Shown: piece after piece, positions 37,115-46,890 of the stretch
Numbering within the stretch: position 1 is the stretch's first letter
Layout of the letters: every line of letters begins with the position of its first letter
Assembly: GCF_014197145.1 (NCBI RefSeq)
Contig: NZ_JACIEZ010000011.1
Span: 1 to 64,000 of the forward strand
Length of the DNA stretch: 64,000 bases
Direction of reading: 5' to 3'
From: Gellertiella hungarica
Lineage (GTDB): Bacteria; Pseudomonadota; Alphaproteobacteria; Rhizobiales; Rhizobiaceae
The notes under the pieces: generated by a model
What the model saw: only the letters and a program-made list of their open reading frames with translations
Told to the model about the DNA's origin: nothing
Databases searched by the model: none
Translations under genes and position numbers: made by a program

Positions 37115-37789
37115 TTAGAACGTTACCCGGACCATGGTCCTGCGCCGGTCGAAGAAGAACGGCACGGGCAGTCCAAATGGGAGTCCGGGATCGTTATCCA
37201 TGAGAATACGCAGCTCTTCAAGGATCGATCTCGTGATTTCGGGCATCGGGATCTCGCCGACGGCGGAGAGTTCCACCCACCGCAGGTCATGCAGTTCGTT
37301 CGAGTCGCGGATACCCGCCGGATCGACCCCCGCCTCGTCGGCGAAGGTGCAGAAGAAGCGGGTATCGAAGCGCCGCACCATGCCGGGCGGAGTAATGGCG
37401 CGTGCCACGTACCGCAGCCCGTCGAGGCGCGCCCGCAAGCCGCGTTCGTCGCGCTCGCCGATGGAAATGCCGGTTTCCTCGTGAAGCTCGCGCAGCGCGG
37501 CAAGGGCAAGCGCCCGCGCACCCGTCGGGGTCTTGGAGGAACGGCTCTCGCCGACCAGTTTGTCGAGGACAGCAGGATGCATGTCCGTATCGAAGGGGAG
37601 GGCATGATCGCGCCGGTCCCTTCGCCCGCCGGGGAAGACATAGAGGTCCGGCATGAAGACGTGCCGGGCGTGCCTCTTGCCCATCAGCACCCGCCACGGG
37701 CCTGCCGAACGGTCGACGAGAATCAGCGTTGCGGCATCGCGGGGCCGAAGTGCCTTCGGCCGCGCCTTGCTCGCGTCTTCCTTTTGCAT
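37115..37789 (-). CDS. NUDIX hydrolase
   Basis: The 224-residue protein has the core NUDIX box RELHEETGI (100-108), the metal-binding helix of enzymes that cleave nucleoside diphosphate derivatives. The usual Glu seven residues before REL is replaced by Arg92 (ARALALAALREL), and the upstream FPGG (52-55) is kept. This pattern is seen in the NUDT7/NUDT19-like group, which acts on CoA compounds, but the substrate here is unknown. ATG at 37789 follows GAGGCGG; the longer frame overlaps the DUF983 gene. Confidence 0.85.
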   Translation of the reverse strand: MQKEDASKARPKALRPRDAATLILVDRSAGPWRVLMGKRHARHVFMPDLYVFPGGRRDRRDHALPFDTDMHPAVLDKLVGESRSSKTPTGARALALAALRELHEETGISIGERDERGLRARLDGLRYVARAITPPGMVRRFDTRFFCTFADEAGVDPAGIRDSNELHDLRWVELSAVGEIPMPEITRSILEELRILMDNDPGLPFGLPVPFFFDRRRTMVRVTF

Positions 37790-37826
37790 GGGGCCGCCTC
37801 CCGCATCCCGCCGCACGATGGGCTCT

Positions 37827-38282
37827 TCAGGGATAGTCCTTGTCGTGGCCGTGGTCCGGCTCGTTCCTGGCACCGCCGAAGCCGTGCATCCGCAGCGCCC
37901 ACTGAAGGCCGATGACGCCGCCCTTCACGGGTTGCATCAGAAGCAGGGCGGAAACAAGCGTGATCGGCGTCCAGATCGCCAGGTGCAGCCAGCTCGACCA
38001 TTCGGTAAAGATCATGTCGGTCATCATGAAACCGCCGACGGTGATGTGCCCGATGATGAAGATCACGAGATAGGGCGGCAGATCGTCCGCCTGCTGGTGG
38101 CTCATGTCCTCGTTGCAGGCCGCGCAATGGTCGACTGGCTTCAGGAACTTGCGGAACAGCTTGCCGCTGCCACAGGCGGGGCAGGTGTTCAGCATGCCCC
38201 GCATGACCGAGCGGGTGACCGGGCGCTCGCTTTCGGATTGCCCGCCGAAACGGGTCGTTTCGATGCTATTTTCGGCCTGCAT
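37827..38282 (-). CDS. DUF983 family membrane protein
   Basis: The 151-residue protein has an N-terminal zinc-ribbon-like CPAC...CAAC (Cys34, Cys37, Cys53, Cys56) and two membrane helices near 70-90 and 100-120. The stretch DLPPYLVIFIIGHITVGGFM is the family hallmark. Function is not established. It lies between rnr and the NUDIX gene in one run of minus-strand genes. Confidence 0.87.
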   Translation of the reverse strand: MQAENSIETTRFGGQSESERPVTRSVMRGMLNTCPACGSGKLFRKFLKPVDHCAACNEDMSHQQADDLPPYLVIFIIGHITVGGFMMTDMIFTEWSSWLHLAIWTPITLVSALLLMQPVKGGVIGLQWALRMHGFGGARNEPDHGHDKDYP

Positions 38283-38312
38283 GTCATTACTCCCTTGGTC
38301 GGAATGCCGTCC

Positions 38313-40676
38313 TCAGCGCCTTCCGCGCGGCGGACGGGTTCCGGGCTTCTTCGCGCCGCGGCTGCGATCCCGGGCACGGGAGGCCTTGTGGAACGAGCGG
38401 ATGGCGGTGGGCATCTTGCGGCCTTCGCTGAGCATCTCGAAGCGCAGCGCGCCCGCAAGCGGCACCGCTTCGACGAGCCGCACCTCGACATCGTCACCGA
38501 GACGGTAGCCAAGGCCGGTCTTCTCGCCCGTCAGCGCCTGATGCGCCTCGTCATAGACGAAATAATCGGTGCCCAGCGTAGATATGGGCACGAAGCCATC
38601 GGCGCCATACTCGGGCAGCGTGACAAATAGTCCCGCCTTGGTCACTCCGGAGACACGCGCCTTGAACTCCTGGTTGACCCGTTCCGCCAGATGATGGGCA
38701 ATCAGGCGGTCGACGGTTTCTCGTTCCGCGGCCATCGCACGGCGCTCGAAGGTGGAGATTTCCGCCGCGATATCGTCCAGCTGGCCCTCTTCCTGCGGGG
38801 TGATGCCCCCTGGGCCGAGGCCGAGGGCGCCGACCAGCGCACGGTGCACGATCAGGTCCGCATAGCGCCTGATCGGCGAGGTGAAGTGGGCATATTTCAG
38901 AAGGTTGAGGCCGAAGTGTCCGATGTTGTCGGGGCTGTAGACCGCCTGGCTCTGCGAGCGCAGCACCATTTCGTTGACCATCGTCTGGTGTGGCGTGCCC
39001 TCGGCCTTCGAGAGAATGCCGTTGAAGGAGTTGGCGCGCATGTTGCCGCCCTTGGCCATCGGAATGGAAAGAGTAGCCAGGAATTCGCGCAGAACCTCCT
39101 GCTTCGCAAGCGAAGGTGCGTCGTGGACGCGGTAGACCAGCGCCTGCTGCTTCTTTTCCAGCGTTTCGGCCGCAGCCACATTCGCCTGGATCATCATTTC
39201 CTCGATCAGCTTGTGACTGTCGAGGCGCGGCGGCACGAAGACCCGGTCCACTGTGCCGTCGGGCTTCAGCAGGATCTTACGCTCCGGCATGTCGAGCTCC
39301 AGCGGCTGACGCCGGTTCCGGCCTATGGTCATGATCCGGTAGGCTTCCCAGAGCGGCTTCAGGATGGGCTCCAGCAGCGGCCCCGTCTTGTCGTCCGGCT
39401 TGCCGTCGATCGCCGCCTGAGCCTGCTGGTAGGACAGCTTCGCCGCACTGCGCATCATGATTCGGTGGAAGGTGTGGCCCGCCTTGCGGCCTTCCTTCGA
39501 GAAGATCATCCGTACCGCCAGCGCCGGGCGGTCCTCGCCCTCGCGCAGCGAGCAGAGATCGTTGGAAATGCGCTCCGGCAGCATCGGCACCACGCGATCC
39601 GGGAAGTAGACCGAGTTGCCGCGCTTCAGCGCTTCCTTGTCCAGCTCCGAACCGGTGCGCACATACCAGGAGACATCGGCGATTGCGACCGTGACGATGA
39701 CCCCGCCGGGATTGTCGGGCGATGGGTCGGGCTCAGCATAGACCGCGTCGTCATGGTCCTTCGCATCGGCCGGATCGATGGTGATCAGCGGCACCTTGCG
39801 CCAGTCTTCCCGGTGGGAGAGCGTTGCAGGCTCCGCCTCTTCGGCGGCGCGCAGAACCGATTGCGGGAAGATGTGCGGAATTCCGTGGGCGTAGATGGCG
39901 ATCATCGAGATCGCCTTTTCCGAGGCAACGGACCCGATCACGTTCAGAACCCGCGCGCGGGGCAGGCCCATTCGTCCTGCCCGGGTTACCTCCACCTCGA
40001 CCAAATCGCCGTCCCGTGCATCGCCGACGCCGTCCGCCTCGATCTGCATCTCCTCACCGCGGCGTTCGATGGGCATCAGACGGCCAACACCGCCCGGACG
40101 CTCGCGGAACACGCCGAGCACGGCGTTCCTGTGCCGGTCGATGAGCTTGATGATGCGGGCCGTATAGGCCGGTCCACCGCGATCCTTGGCGGGGAAGATT
40201 TTTGCCAGAACCCGGTCGCCAAGACCCGCCACGGGGCTCTTGCCCTGCTTGCGGTCCTGCGACGACTGGCGGATCAGCACGGCGGGTGCAACGCCGGCTT
40301 CCTCAGGCCATTCGGCCGGGCGGGCAAGCAGCTCGCCGTCCTTGTCGCGGGTGGTGATGTCGAGAACGGTTACCGGCGGCAGGGCGCCGGGCCTTATCAG
40401 CGACTTCCGGCTTTTCTGGAGAAGTCCATCTTCCTCAAGTTCGCGCAGCGCCGCCTTGAGCTCGACGCGGGCCTCGCCCTTCAGGCCGAAGGCCTTGGCA
40501 AGCTCCCGCTTCGAAGCCTTCTCCGGATAATCCGCGATGAAGCGGAGCAGGACATCCCGCGGCGGAACGACCCCGTGGATCAGGGCCTCGGGATTTTTCT
40601 CTGCGGCAGCCTGCCGGCCGCGCTCTGCCTTCGTGGCTGCCCTGCGTTCGCTTCTGTTCGACGGAATCTTCGTCAC
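38313..40676 (-). CDS. rnr: ribonuclease R
   Basis: RNase R is a processive 3'-5' exoribonuclease that degrades structured RNA. The 787-residue protein has an N-terminal helix-turn-helix region, cold-shock domains and the RNB catalytic domain with TIDPADAKDHDDAVY (Asp301, Asp307, Asp309, Asp310). A C-terminal S1 domain and a basic tail (RDRSRGAKKPGTRPPRGRR) follow. The start is GTG at 40676, sharing GTGA with the topA stop, so translation is coupled. Confidence 0.94.
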   Translation of the reverse strand: MTKIPSNRSERRAATKAERGRQAAAEKNPEALIHGVVPPRDVLLRFIADYPEKASKRELAKAFGLKGEARVELKAALRELEEDGLLQKSRKSLIRPGALPPVTVLDITTRDKDGELLARPAEWPEEAGVAPAVLIRQSSQDRKQGKSPVAGLGDRVLAKIFPAKDRGGPAYTARIIKLIDRHRNAVLGVFRERPGGVGRLMPIERRGEEMQIEADGVGDARDGDLVEVEVTRAGRMGLPRARVLNVIGSVASEKAISMIAIYAHGIPHIFPQSVLRAAEEAEPATLSHREDWRKVPLITIDPADAKDHDDAVYAEPDPSPDNPGGVIVTVAIADVSWYVRTGSELDKEALKRGNSVYFPDRVVPMLPERISNDLCSLREGEDRPALAVRMIFSKEGRKAGHTFHRIMMRSAAKLSYQQAQAAIDGKPDDKTGPLLEPILKPLWEAYRIMTIGRNRRQPLELDMPERKILLKPDGTVDRVFVPPRLDSHKLIEEMMIQANVAAAETLEKKQQALVYRVHDAPSLAKQEVLREFLATLSIPMAKGGNMRANSFNGILSKAEGTPHQTMVNEMVLRSQSQAVYSPDNIGHFGLNLLKYAHFTSPIRRYADLIVHRALVGALGLGPGGITPQEEGQLDDIAAEISTFERRAMAAERETVDRLIAHHLAERVNQEFKARVSGVTKAGLFVTLPEYGADGFVPISTLGTDYFVYDEAHQALTGEKTGLGYRLGDDVEVRLVEAVPLAGALRFEMLSEGRKMPTAIRSFHKASRARDRSRGAKKPGTRPPRGRR

Positions 40677-43348
40677 TCTTTCGCTTTCTTGGTCTTGGCG
40701 GCAGCCTTTGGCTTTGCCTTGGCGGCCGTCTTCTTGGCCTTCGGTGCGGCTGCCTCGTCACCGGCAGCGGCGGCCTTGGCCTTGGTCGTCTTGGCCTTGC
40801 CCTTGGCGCCCTTGCCGGTTCCGGTCTTTTCCGCCCGCTCAGCAATCAGCACCAGGGCCTGTTCCATCGTCACGGCGGCGGGATCGGTGCCGCGGGGCAG
40901 TGTGGCATTCACCTTGCCCCAGTTCACATAGGGGCCGAAGCGACCGTCGCGCACGGTAACGGACCCGCCATCGGGGTGGTCTCCCAGTTCCTTCAGCGCC
41001 GCCGGCGTGGACCGGCCACGGCCGCCGCCGGCCTTGTTCTGCTTGTCGGCCAGCACCGCAACCGCGCGGTTCAGGCCGATGGAGAACACGTCTTCAACGC
41101 TTTCGAGGTTCGCATAGGTTCCATCATGCAGCACGAAGGGCCCGTAACGACCGATGCCGGAGGAAATCATCTTGCCGGTTTCGGGATGCTGGCCGATATC
41201 ACGCGGGAGCGAGAGCAGGGCGAGCGCCTTCTCGAGATCGATGTCTTCCGGTTTCCAGCCTTTCGGCAGGGAGGAGCGCTTGGCATCCTTCGCTTCGCCG
41301 CGCTGCACGTAGGGGCCGAAACGACCGCTGCGCAGCGTGATCTGTTCTCCGGTGATGGAATCGGTGCCCAGTGCCTTGGGTTCGTTGAGGCCCGAGGATT
41401 CCGCTTCCGCTCCGCCCTCGTTCGAAAGCTGGCGCGTATAGTTGCATTCCGGATAGTTGGAGCAGCCCACGAAGGCGCCGTACTTGCCGAGCTTGAGGCT
41501 GAGCTGGCCTGTGCCGCAGACCTGGCAGACGCGCGGATCGCTGCCGTCATCCCGCTTGGGGAAGACGAGCGGCGCCAGCGCCTCGTTCAGCGCATCGAGA
41601 ACATTGGTGACCCGCAGTTCCTTCGTATCTTCGATCTGCGAGAAGAAATCCCTCCAGAAGTCCCGCAGGACATCCTTCCAGTTCAGCTCGCCGGCGGAAA
41701 TGCGGTCCAGCTTTTCCTCGAGATCGGCCGTGAAATCGTACTCGACATATTTGTTGAAGAAGCTCTCCAGGAAGGCGGTGACCAGACGGCCCTTCGCCTG
41801 CGGAACGAGCTTGCGCTTGTCGATGGTCACGTAATCGCGGTCGCGCAGCGTGGCGAGCGTCGCCGCATAGGTGGACGGGCGGCCGATGCCGAGCTCTTCC
41901 ATCTTCTTGATCAGCGAAGCTTCCGAATAGCGCGGCGGCGGCTCGGTGAAATGCTGCGTGGCGTTGATCTTCTGCTTGGCAAGCGTCTCGCGAGCATTGA
42001 TCTCGGGCAGGCGGCCATCCTCGTCACCGTCCTCGGACGGTTCGCCTTCCTCGCGCTGATCGGTGTAGGCGGCGATGAAGCCGTCGAAGCGGATGACCGA
42101 GCCGACGGCGCGCAGTCCGGCCTTGCCCTCGGCGCCTTCCGCCAGGATTTCGGCCGTGGTGCGCTCGATCTCGGCGGAGGCCATCTGGCTTGCGATGCCG
42201 CGCTTCCAGATGAGATCGTAGAGCTTCAACTGATCCGCATCGAGGAAGCGGCGCACCTGGTCCGGCGTCCGGTTGAAATCGGTGGGACGGATGGCCTCGT
42301 GGGCCTCCTGGGCGTTCTTGGCCTTCGTGGAGTAGAGGCGCGGCTTTTCCGGCAGGTAGCGCTCGCCGAACTGCTGGCCGATTGCCCGACGCGCGGCGTC
42401 GATCGCCTCGGGCGCCATCTGCACACCGTCGGTACGCATGTAAGTGATGAGACCGGCCGTTTCCCCGCCGATATCGATGCCTTCGTAAAGCTTCTGCGCC
42501 ACCTGCATGGTGCGCGATGCGGAGAAGCCGAGCTTCGACGATGCGGCCTGCTGGAGCGTGGATGTGGTGAAGGGCGGCGAGGGATTGCGCCGGACCGGCT
42601 TCGCCTCGACGGACTCCACGGTATAGGCAGCCCCTTCCAGAAGGCGGCGAAGCGCGTTGGCTTCATCGGCGTTGTGGATCGAGTTCTTTTGCAGCCGCTT
42701 GCCGTGGGCCTGCACCAGGCGTGCCTCGAATTCGTCGCCGCGCGGCGTCTTCAGGAGCGCGGAGATGTTCCAGTATTCTTCGGAAACGAACCGTTCGATC
42801 TCGCTCTCGCGGTCGCAGACGAGGCGAAGCGCCACGGATTGCACGCGGCCGGCGGAGCGGGCTCCGGGAAGCTTCCGCCAGAGCACCGGCGAAAGGTTGA
42901 AGCCGACGAGATAGTCGAGCGCACGGCGCGCCAGATAGGCATCGACCAGCGGCTCGTCGATATCGCGCGGCTCAGCCATGGCATCGAGCACGGCCTTCTT
43001 GGTGATGGCGTTGAACACCACCCGCTTCACCGGCTTGCCGTTCAGGACCTTCCTCTTTTTCAGAAGATCGAGCACGTGCCAGGAAATTGCTTCTCCCTCG
43101 CGGTCCGGGTCGGTTGCGAGGAAAAGGCCATCGGAGGATTTCACCGCATCGGCAATATCCTTGATGCGCTTCTGCGAGGCGCTGTCCACCTCCCAGAGCA
43201 TTTCGAAATCCTGATCGGGAAGAACGGAACCGTCCTTGGCCGGAAGATCGCGCACATGGCCGAAGGAAGCCAGAACCTTGTAGCCCGGGCCGAGATACTT
43301 GTTGATCGTCTTTGCCTTCGCAGGCGACTCCACCACCACTACATTCAT
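40673..43348 (-). CDS. topA: DNA topoisomerase I
   Basis: TopA relaxes negative supercoils. The 891-residue type IA enzyme has the Toprim acids Glu7 (VESPAKA) and Asp80/Asp82/Glu84 (TDPDREGE) and catalytic Tyr303 (ITYMRTDG). One C4 zinc finger (CQVCG...CSNYPEC) is followed by repeated domains with GRFGPYV and GRYGPFV, then a Lys/Ala-rich tail that should bind DNA non-specifically. The ATG is preceded by GAGAAG. It leads the topA-rnr-DUF983-NUDIX-MFS run. Confidence 0.96.
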   Translation of the reverse strand: MNVVVVESPAKAKTINKYLGPGYKVLASFGHVRDLPAKDGSVLPDQDFEMLWEVDSASQKRIKDIADAVKSSDGLFLATDPDREGEAISWHVLDLLKKRKVLNGKPVKRVVFNAITKKAVLDAMAEPRDIDEPLVDAYLARRALDYLVGFNLSPVLWRKLPGARSAGRVQSVALRLVCDRESEIERFVSEEYWNISALLKTPRGDEFEARLVQAHGKRLQKNSIHNADEANALRRLLEGAAYTVESVEAKPVRRNPSPPFTTSTLQQAASSKLGFSASRTMQVAQKLYEGIDIGGETAGLITYMRTDGVQMAPEAIDAARRAIGQQFGERYLPEKPRLYSTKAKNAQEAHEAIRPTDFNRTPDQVRRFLDADQLKLYDLIWKRGIASQMASAEIERTTAEILAEGAEGKAGLRAVGSVIRFDGFIAAYTDQREEGEPSEDGDEDGRLPEINARETLAKQKINATQHFTEPPPRYSEASLIKKMEELGIGRPSTYAATLATLRDRDYVTIDKRKLVPQAKGRLVTAFLESFFNKYVEYDFTADLEEKLDRISAGELNWKDVLRDFWRDFFSQIEDTKELRVTNVLDALNEALAPLVFPKRDDGSDPRVCQVCGTGQLSLKLGKYGAFVGCSNYPECNYTRQLSNEGGAEAESSGLNEPKALGTDSITGEQITLRSGRFGPYVQRGEAKDAKRSSLPKGWKPEDIDLEKALALLSLPRDIGQHPETGKMISSGIGRYGPFVLHDGTYANLESVEDVFSIGLNRAVAVLADKQNKAGGGRGRSTPAALKELGDHPDGGSVTVRDGRFGPYVNWGKVNATLPRGTDPAAVTMEQALVLIAERAEKTGTGKGAKGKAKTTKAKAAAAGDEAAAPKAKKTAAKAKPKAAAKTKKAKE

Positions 43349-43600
43349 CGTGCTTCTCTAACCCGTCCTTGGGTATTTCCCGTTCGAGGCATTATCGGTG
43401 TGCGCTGCCGGGATCCGGCATTTCGACATGGACAGGGATTTGTCCGTGGTCAAGAGGGAACAGGAATTTAATGTATTGCAACGTTATGCAACCGATGAGC
43501 GATTAAGAACATGTTGCAATTCTAAATGAATTAATTATCGTGATCAGCGAAGGCCGAGCCCCGACGCGGCACACGGCACCGTTGGCAACAGGAAGAGAGT
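43349..43600. other. divergent control region between topA and a small gene
   Basis: This 250-base region between two divergent starts is AT-rich in its right half (TTTAATGTATTGCAACG, GAATTAATTATCG). Promoters for both directions should lie here, but I find no clear -35/-10 pair. No SOS or CtrA box was seen. Confidence 0.4.
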
Positions 43601-43783
43601 ATGGTCCCCAAGGTCGCAAATACGCCGGATGGCAAGGGTGAGGTCAGGGAAAGGATCGCCTATGTCGAGCATATGCTCGCCCAGCTGGCCGTGGTGGCGC
43701 GGGCCGAGCGGGAGGACATGCTCGGCTATCTCATCGACATGGCCTATGAGGAGGCGAGGGACGTCAGCCGCCGCAGCCGCTGA
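43601..43783 (+). CDS. small conserved-looking protein, function unknown
   Basis: The 60-residue product is a charged, likely all-helical protein (ERIAYVEHMLAQLAVVARAE, then DMLGYLIDMAYEEARDV), with an AGGAAGAGAG ribosome site right before ATG. Its pattern of a long amphipathic helix suits a small dimeric partner protein. It sits between divergent topA and convergent dprA (9 bases apart). Similar short proteins occur in other rhizobia as far as I recall. There is no signal peptide. Confidence 0.75.
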   Translation: MVPKVANTPDGKGEVRERIAYVEHMLAQLAVVARAEREDMLGYLIDMAYEEARDVSRRSR

Positions 43784-43792
43784 TCGGCAGCA

Positions 43793-44953
43793 TCATCGGC
43801 GCTCGTCCAATGAAAGGGCGACCAGCCCGCCGGGAAAGCGCTGCAGGCGTCCGGCAAGATCGAGCTCCACGAGAACGAGATACACAGCAGCGGCTGCAAC
43901 GCCGGTGTGTCGGATGATCTCGTCAATCTCCACGGGCGTCGGCCCGAGGGCTTGCATGATTCGACTGCGGTCACTGTCGTCGGGGGCAGGACGCATGGGT
44001 CTGTCCTCCTCGATGGGCGGTTCGCGGATATCGAGGCCGCTGAAAAGATCGCGATGGTGAAGCGGCGCAAGCGCGGCAAGGATGTCGTCCGGACCCGTGA
44101 CGAGGATCGCCCCCTGCTTCAGGAGCCCGTTGGTGCCTTCGCAGCGAGGGTCGAGCGGCGAACCCGGCACGGCAAAAACGAGACGGCCCGCTTCCCCCGC
44201 CAGCCTTGCGGTGATCAGCGACCCGGAACGCATCGCCGCCTCGACGACCACGACGCCGAGGCCGATCCCCGCAATCAGACGGTTTCGTCGCGGGAAATCC
44301 CGCGCACGCGGCTCCCAGCCGAAGGGCATTTCGCTGACGGCAAGGCCGTTGCCGTTCCAGATTTCCTCGAGCAGAGGGATGTTTTCCGGAGGATAGGGAC
44401 GGTCGAGTCCTCCAGCGAGGGCCGCGATCGTGCCGGTATCGAGACTGGCCCGGTGCGCTGCCTGATCGATGCCGCGCGCAAGGCCCGAGACGACGGCATA
44501 GCCGGCGCGTCCGCATTCGCGGGCCAGATGGGCGGTGAACTTGCAGCCGGCAAGAGAGGCGTTGCGGGCGCCCACCATGCCCACCGCCGGCAGCGCCGTC
44601 ACCGCGGCGTTGCCCTTCGCGGCGAGGAGCGGCGGGGCTGCATCCATGTGGCGGAGTGCTTCCGGATAGTCGGGCTCGCCAAGACCGATGAAGCGGGCGC
44701 CAAAGGTGGCTGCGCGCTCCAGTTCCGCCTCCGCCTCGGCGCGGCTGGCGATGCGGATGCCGCGGGGCGCGCCGCCGCGGCTCGCAAGCTCGGGCAACGC
44801 TTCCAGTGCCTTGTCGGCGCTTCCGAAATGATTGATGAGATCGCGAAAGGTGGCAGGCCCCACATTGTCGCTTCGGATCAGCCTGAGCCAGGCGATCCTC
44901 TGTCGGTCGGAAAGCGCAATTCCCTTGGTCCTTGCGCTTCCCGTTCCGGTCAT
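43793..44953 (-). CDS. dprA: DNA-processing protein A
   Basis: DprA protects incoming single-stranded DNA and loads RecA during transformation. The 386-residue protein has an N-terminal SAM-like domain, the Rossmann core ([41 protein letters not shown]) and a C-terminal winged helix. The ATG at 44953 shares ATGA with the end of plsY. The open frame continues upstream, but within plsY. Most rhizobia keep dprA although natural competence is rarely observed. Confidence 0.93.
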   Translation of the reverse strand: MTGTGSARTKGIALSDRQRIAWLRLIRSDNVGPATFRDLINHFGSADKALEALPELASRGGAPRGIRIASRAEAEAELERAATFGARFIGLGEPDYPEALRHMDAAPPLLAAKGNAAVTALPAVGMVGARNASLAGCKFTAHLARECGRAGYAVVSGLARGIDQAAHRASLDTGTIAALAGGLDRPYPPENIPLLEEIWNGNGLAVSEMPFGWEPRARDFPRRNRLIAGIGLGVVVVEAAMRSGSLITARLAGEAGRLVFAVPGSPLDPRCEGTNGLLKQGAILVTGPDDILAALAPLHHRDLFSGLDIREPPIEEDRPMRPAPDDSDRSRIMQALGPTPVEIDEIIRHTGVAAAAVYLVLVELDLAGRLQRFPGGLVALSLDERR

Positions 44954-45567
44954 CCCTTGTCCCCGATCCTGCTTTCGGTGCCGAGTATGAGGCGCTCGAT
45001 GTTCGGCTTGTGCTTCCACCACGTGATGATGGTCAGAAGCGCCATGGCAAGCGCCATTTCAGGTCTTCCTAATATCCACAGGACGACGGGAATGACAAGA
45101 GTGGCCGTGAGTGCGGAGAGAGAGGAATAGCGGCTCAGCTTCGCCATCGAGAGCCAGACGAATGCAAAAACCAGCACCATGACCGGCATCAGCCCCAGCA
45201 GGACGCCGAGATAGGTGGCAACGCCCTTGCCGCCCTTGAAGCCGAGCCAGACCGGGAAGAGGTGGCCGAGGAAGGCTGCAACGCCCGCGACGATCGCGCC
45301 GCCTTCTCCGAAGAGCGCCCGCGCGAGCAGCACCGCAATCGTGCCCTTCAGCGCATCGAGGAGCAGCGTCGCGGCGGCCAGCTTCTTGTTGCCGGTGCGA
45401 AGCACGTTGGTGGCGCCGATATTGCCGGAGCCGATGGAGCGGATGTCGCCCATGCCGGCGGCGCGGGTGAGAAGGAGGCCGAAAGGGATCGAGCCGAGGA
45501 TGTAGCCGAGCGCCAGCGAGGCCGCGACGGGAACCGTACCGATGGAAAACAGCGAAAAGTCAGGCAC
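44950..45567 (-). CDS. plsY: glycerol-3-phosphate acyltransferase PlsY
   Basis: PlsY uses acyl-phosphate to acylate glycerol 3-phosphate in the first step of phospholipid synthesis. The 205-residue membrane protein has five or six helices and the three conserved loops: [23 protein letters not shown] and [10 protein letters not shown]. It sits between pyrC and dprA and is probably co-transcribed with them. Confidence 0.95.
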   Translation of the reverse strand: MPDFSLFSIGTVPVAASLALGYILGSIPFGLLLTRAAGMGDIRSIGSGNIGATNVLRTGNKKLAAATLLLDALKGTIAVLLARALFGEGGAIVAGVAAFLGHLFPVWLGFKGGKGVATYLGVLLGLMPVMVLVFAFVWLSMAKLSRYSSLSALTATLVIPVVLWILGRPEMALAMALLTIITWWKHKPNIERLILGTESRIGDKG

Positions 45568-45585
45568 GCGAGATCTCCGTCTTTA

Positions 45586-46890
45586 TCAGCCAGCGCTACG
45601 ATCGAGGGCAAACACGCGGCGACCGCGGACATAGGTGGCCACGGCCCGGCCGCTGAAGCGCGAATCCTCGAACGGCGTGTTCTTGGACCTCGAAAGAAGC
45701 CGATCCTTCGAGACAAGCCACGGTTCGTCAAGATCGATCAGCGTGACATGAGCGCTCGCGCCCACCTTCAGCGTTCCGGCGTCGAGGCCGAAGATCTGCG
45801 CCGGGCGGGTGGAAAGCGCATCGATGAGACGCATCAGCGGCACCTCTCCGCTGTGATGCAGGCGCAGCGCCGCGGACAGCATGGTTTCCAGTCCGACAGC
45901 CCCGTCCGCCGCATCGGCGAAGGGCAGGCGCTTGGTATCCACGTCCTGCGGATCGTGCGAGGAGACGATGATGTCGATCGTACCGTCGGCGAGGGCCTGA
46001 ACCATCCCCTTGCGATCGTCCTCTGTGCGCAGCGGCGGCGACATCTTGAAGAAGGTGCGGTATTCGCCGATGTCGTTCTCGTTGAGCGTGAGATGGTTGA
46101 TGGTGATGCCCGCGGTGACCTTCGCGCCGCGCTTTCGGGCCGTGCGGATCGCTTCGGCCGATTCCGGCACGGAGATCTCCGCGGCGTGGTAACGGGTCTT
46201 GGTCAGCGCCGCGAGGCGCAGGTCGCGCTCGAGCGGGAGCAGTTCGGCTTCTTTCGGAACACCGGAAAGACCAAGCCAGCTTGCATAAAGGCCTTCGTTC
46301 ATCACGCCGTTGGCGCCGAGATGACGGTCGCGGGTTTCGAGGGCCACGACCGCATCGAATTCGCGCGCATAGGTCATCGCCCGGCGCAGAACCTGGCTGT
46401 CGTGAATTCCTTTCCGGCCGTTGGTGAAGCACACGGCACCGGCCTCGCGCAGCAGGCCGAACTCGGTCATCTCTTCGCCTTTAAGTCCGCGGGTGAGCGC
46501 CGCTGCCGGATACACAAGCACGTCCGCCTTGTCGCGAGCCGTCTTCTGGACAAATTCGACGAGCGCGATGTCGTCGATGACGGGGTCGGTATCGGGCATC
46601 ATGATGAAGGCGGCAATGCCGCCCGCAGCCGCCGCACGCGACGCCGACTGGATCGTTTCGCGGTGCTCGGCGCCCGGTTCGCCGGTGAAGACGCGCGCGT
46701 CGACCAGGCCGGGAACGGCGAGCAGGCCGTTGCAGTCCACCACGTCCGCCCCCTCGGGCGTCCCCTGGTTCAGGGCATCGCGCCCCGCGGCCGCGATCTT
46801 GCTGTCGCGGATGACGATGGTGCCGATTTCGTCGAGCGAGCGGGAGGGGTCGATGATCCTGGCATTCGTGAGGACAGTCGTTCCGCTCAT
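45586..46890 (-). CDS. pyrC: dihydroorotase-like protein lacking metal ligands (PyrC')
   Basis: The 434-residue protein has the dihydroorotase fold, but the metal motif after PGLVD is changed. The HxH of active enzymes is replaced by Arg66 and Phe68 ([14 protein letters not shown]), and other zinc-site histidines are also lost (YHAAEIS). It is therefore probably not an enzyme. In Pseudomonas, an inactive PyrC' assembles with PyrB and is needed for aspartate transcarbamoylase structure; the tight link with pyrB fits that role. A working dihydroorotase should be elsewhere. The ATG overlaps the pyrB stop by four bases. Confidence 0.9.
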   Translation of the reverse strand: MSGTTVLTNARIIDPSRSLDEIGTIVIRDSKIAAAGRDALNQGTPEGADVVDCNGLLAVPGLVDARVFTGEPGAEHRETIQSASRAAAAGGIAAFIMMPDTDPVIDDIALVEFVQKTARDKADVLVYPAAALTRGLKGEEMTEFGLLREAGAVCFTNGRKGIHDSQVLRRAMTYAREFDAVVALETRDRHLGANGVMNEGLYASWLGLSGVPKEAELLPLERDLRLAALTKTRYHAAEISVPESAEAIRTARKRGAKVTAGITINHLTLNENDIGEYRTFFKMSPPLRTEDDRKGMVQALADGTIDIIVSSHDPQDVDTKRLPFADAADGAVGLETMLSAALRLHHSGEVPLMRLIDALSTRPAQIFGLDAGTLKVGASAHVTLIDLDEPWLVSKDRLLSRSKNTPFEDSRFSGRAVATYVRGRRVFALDRSAG

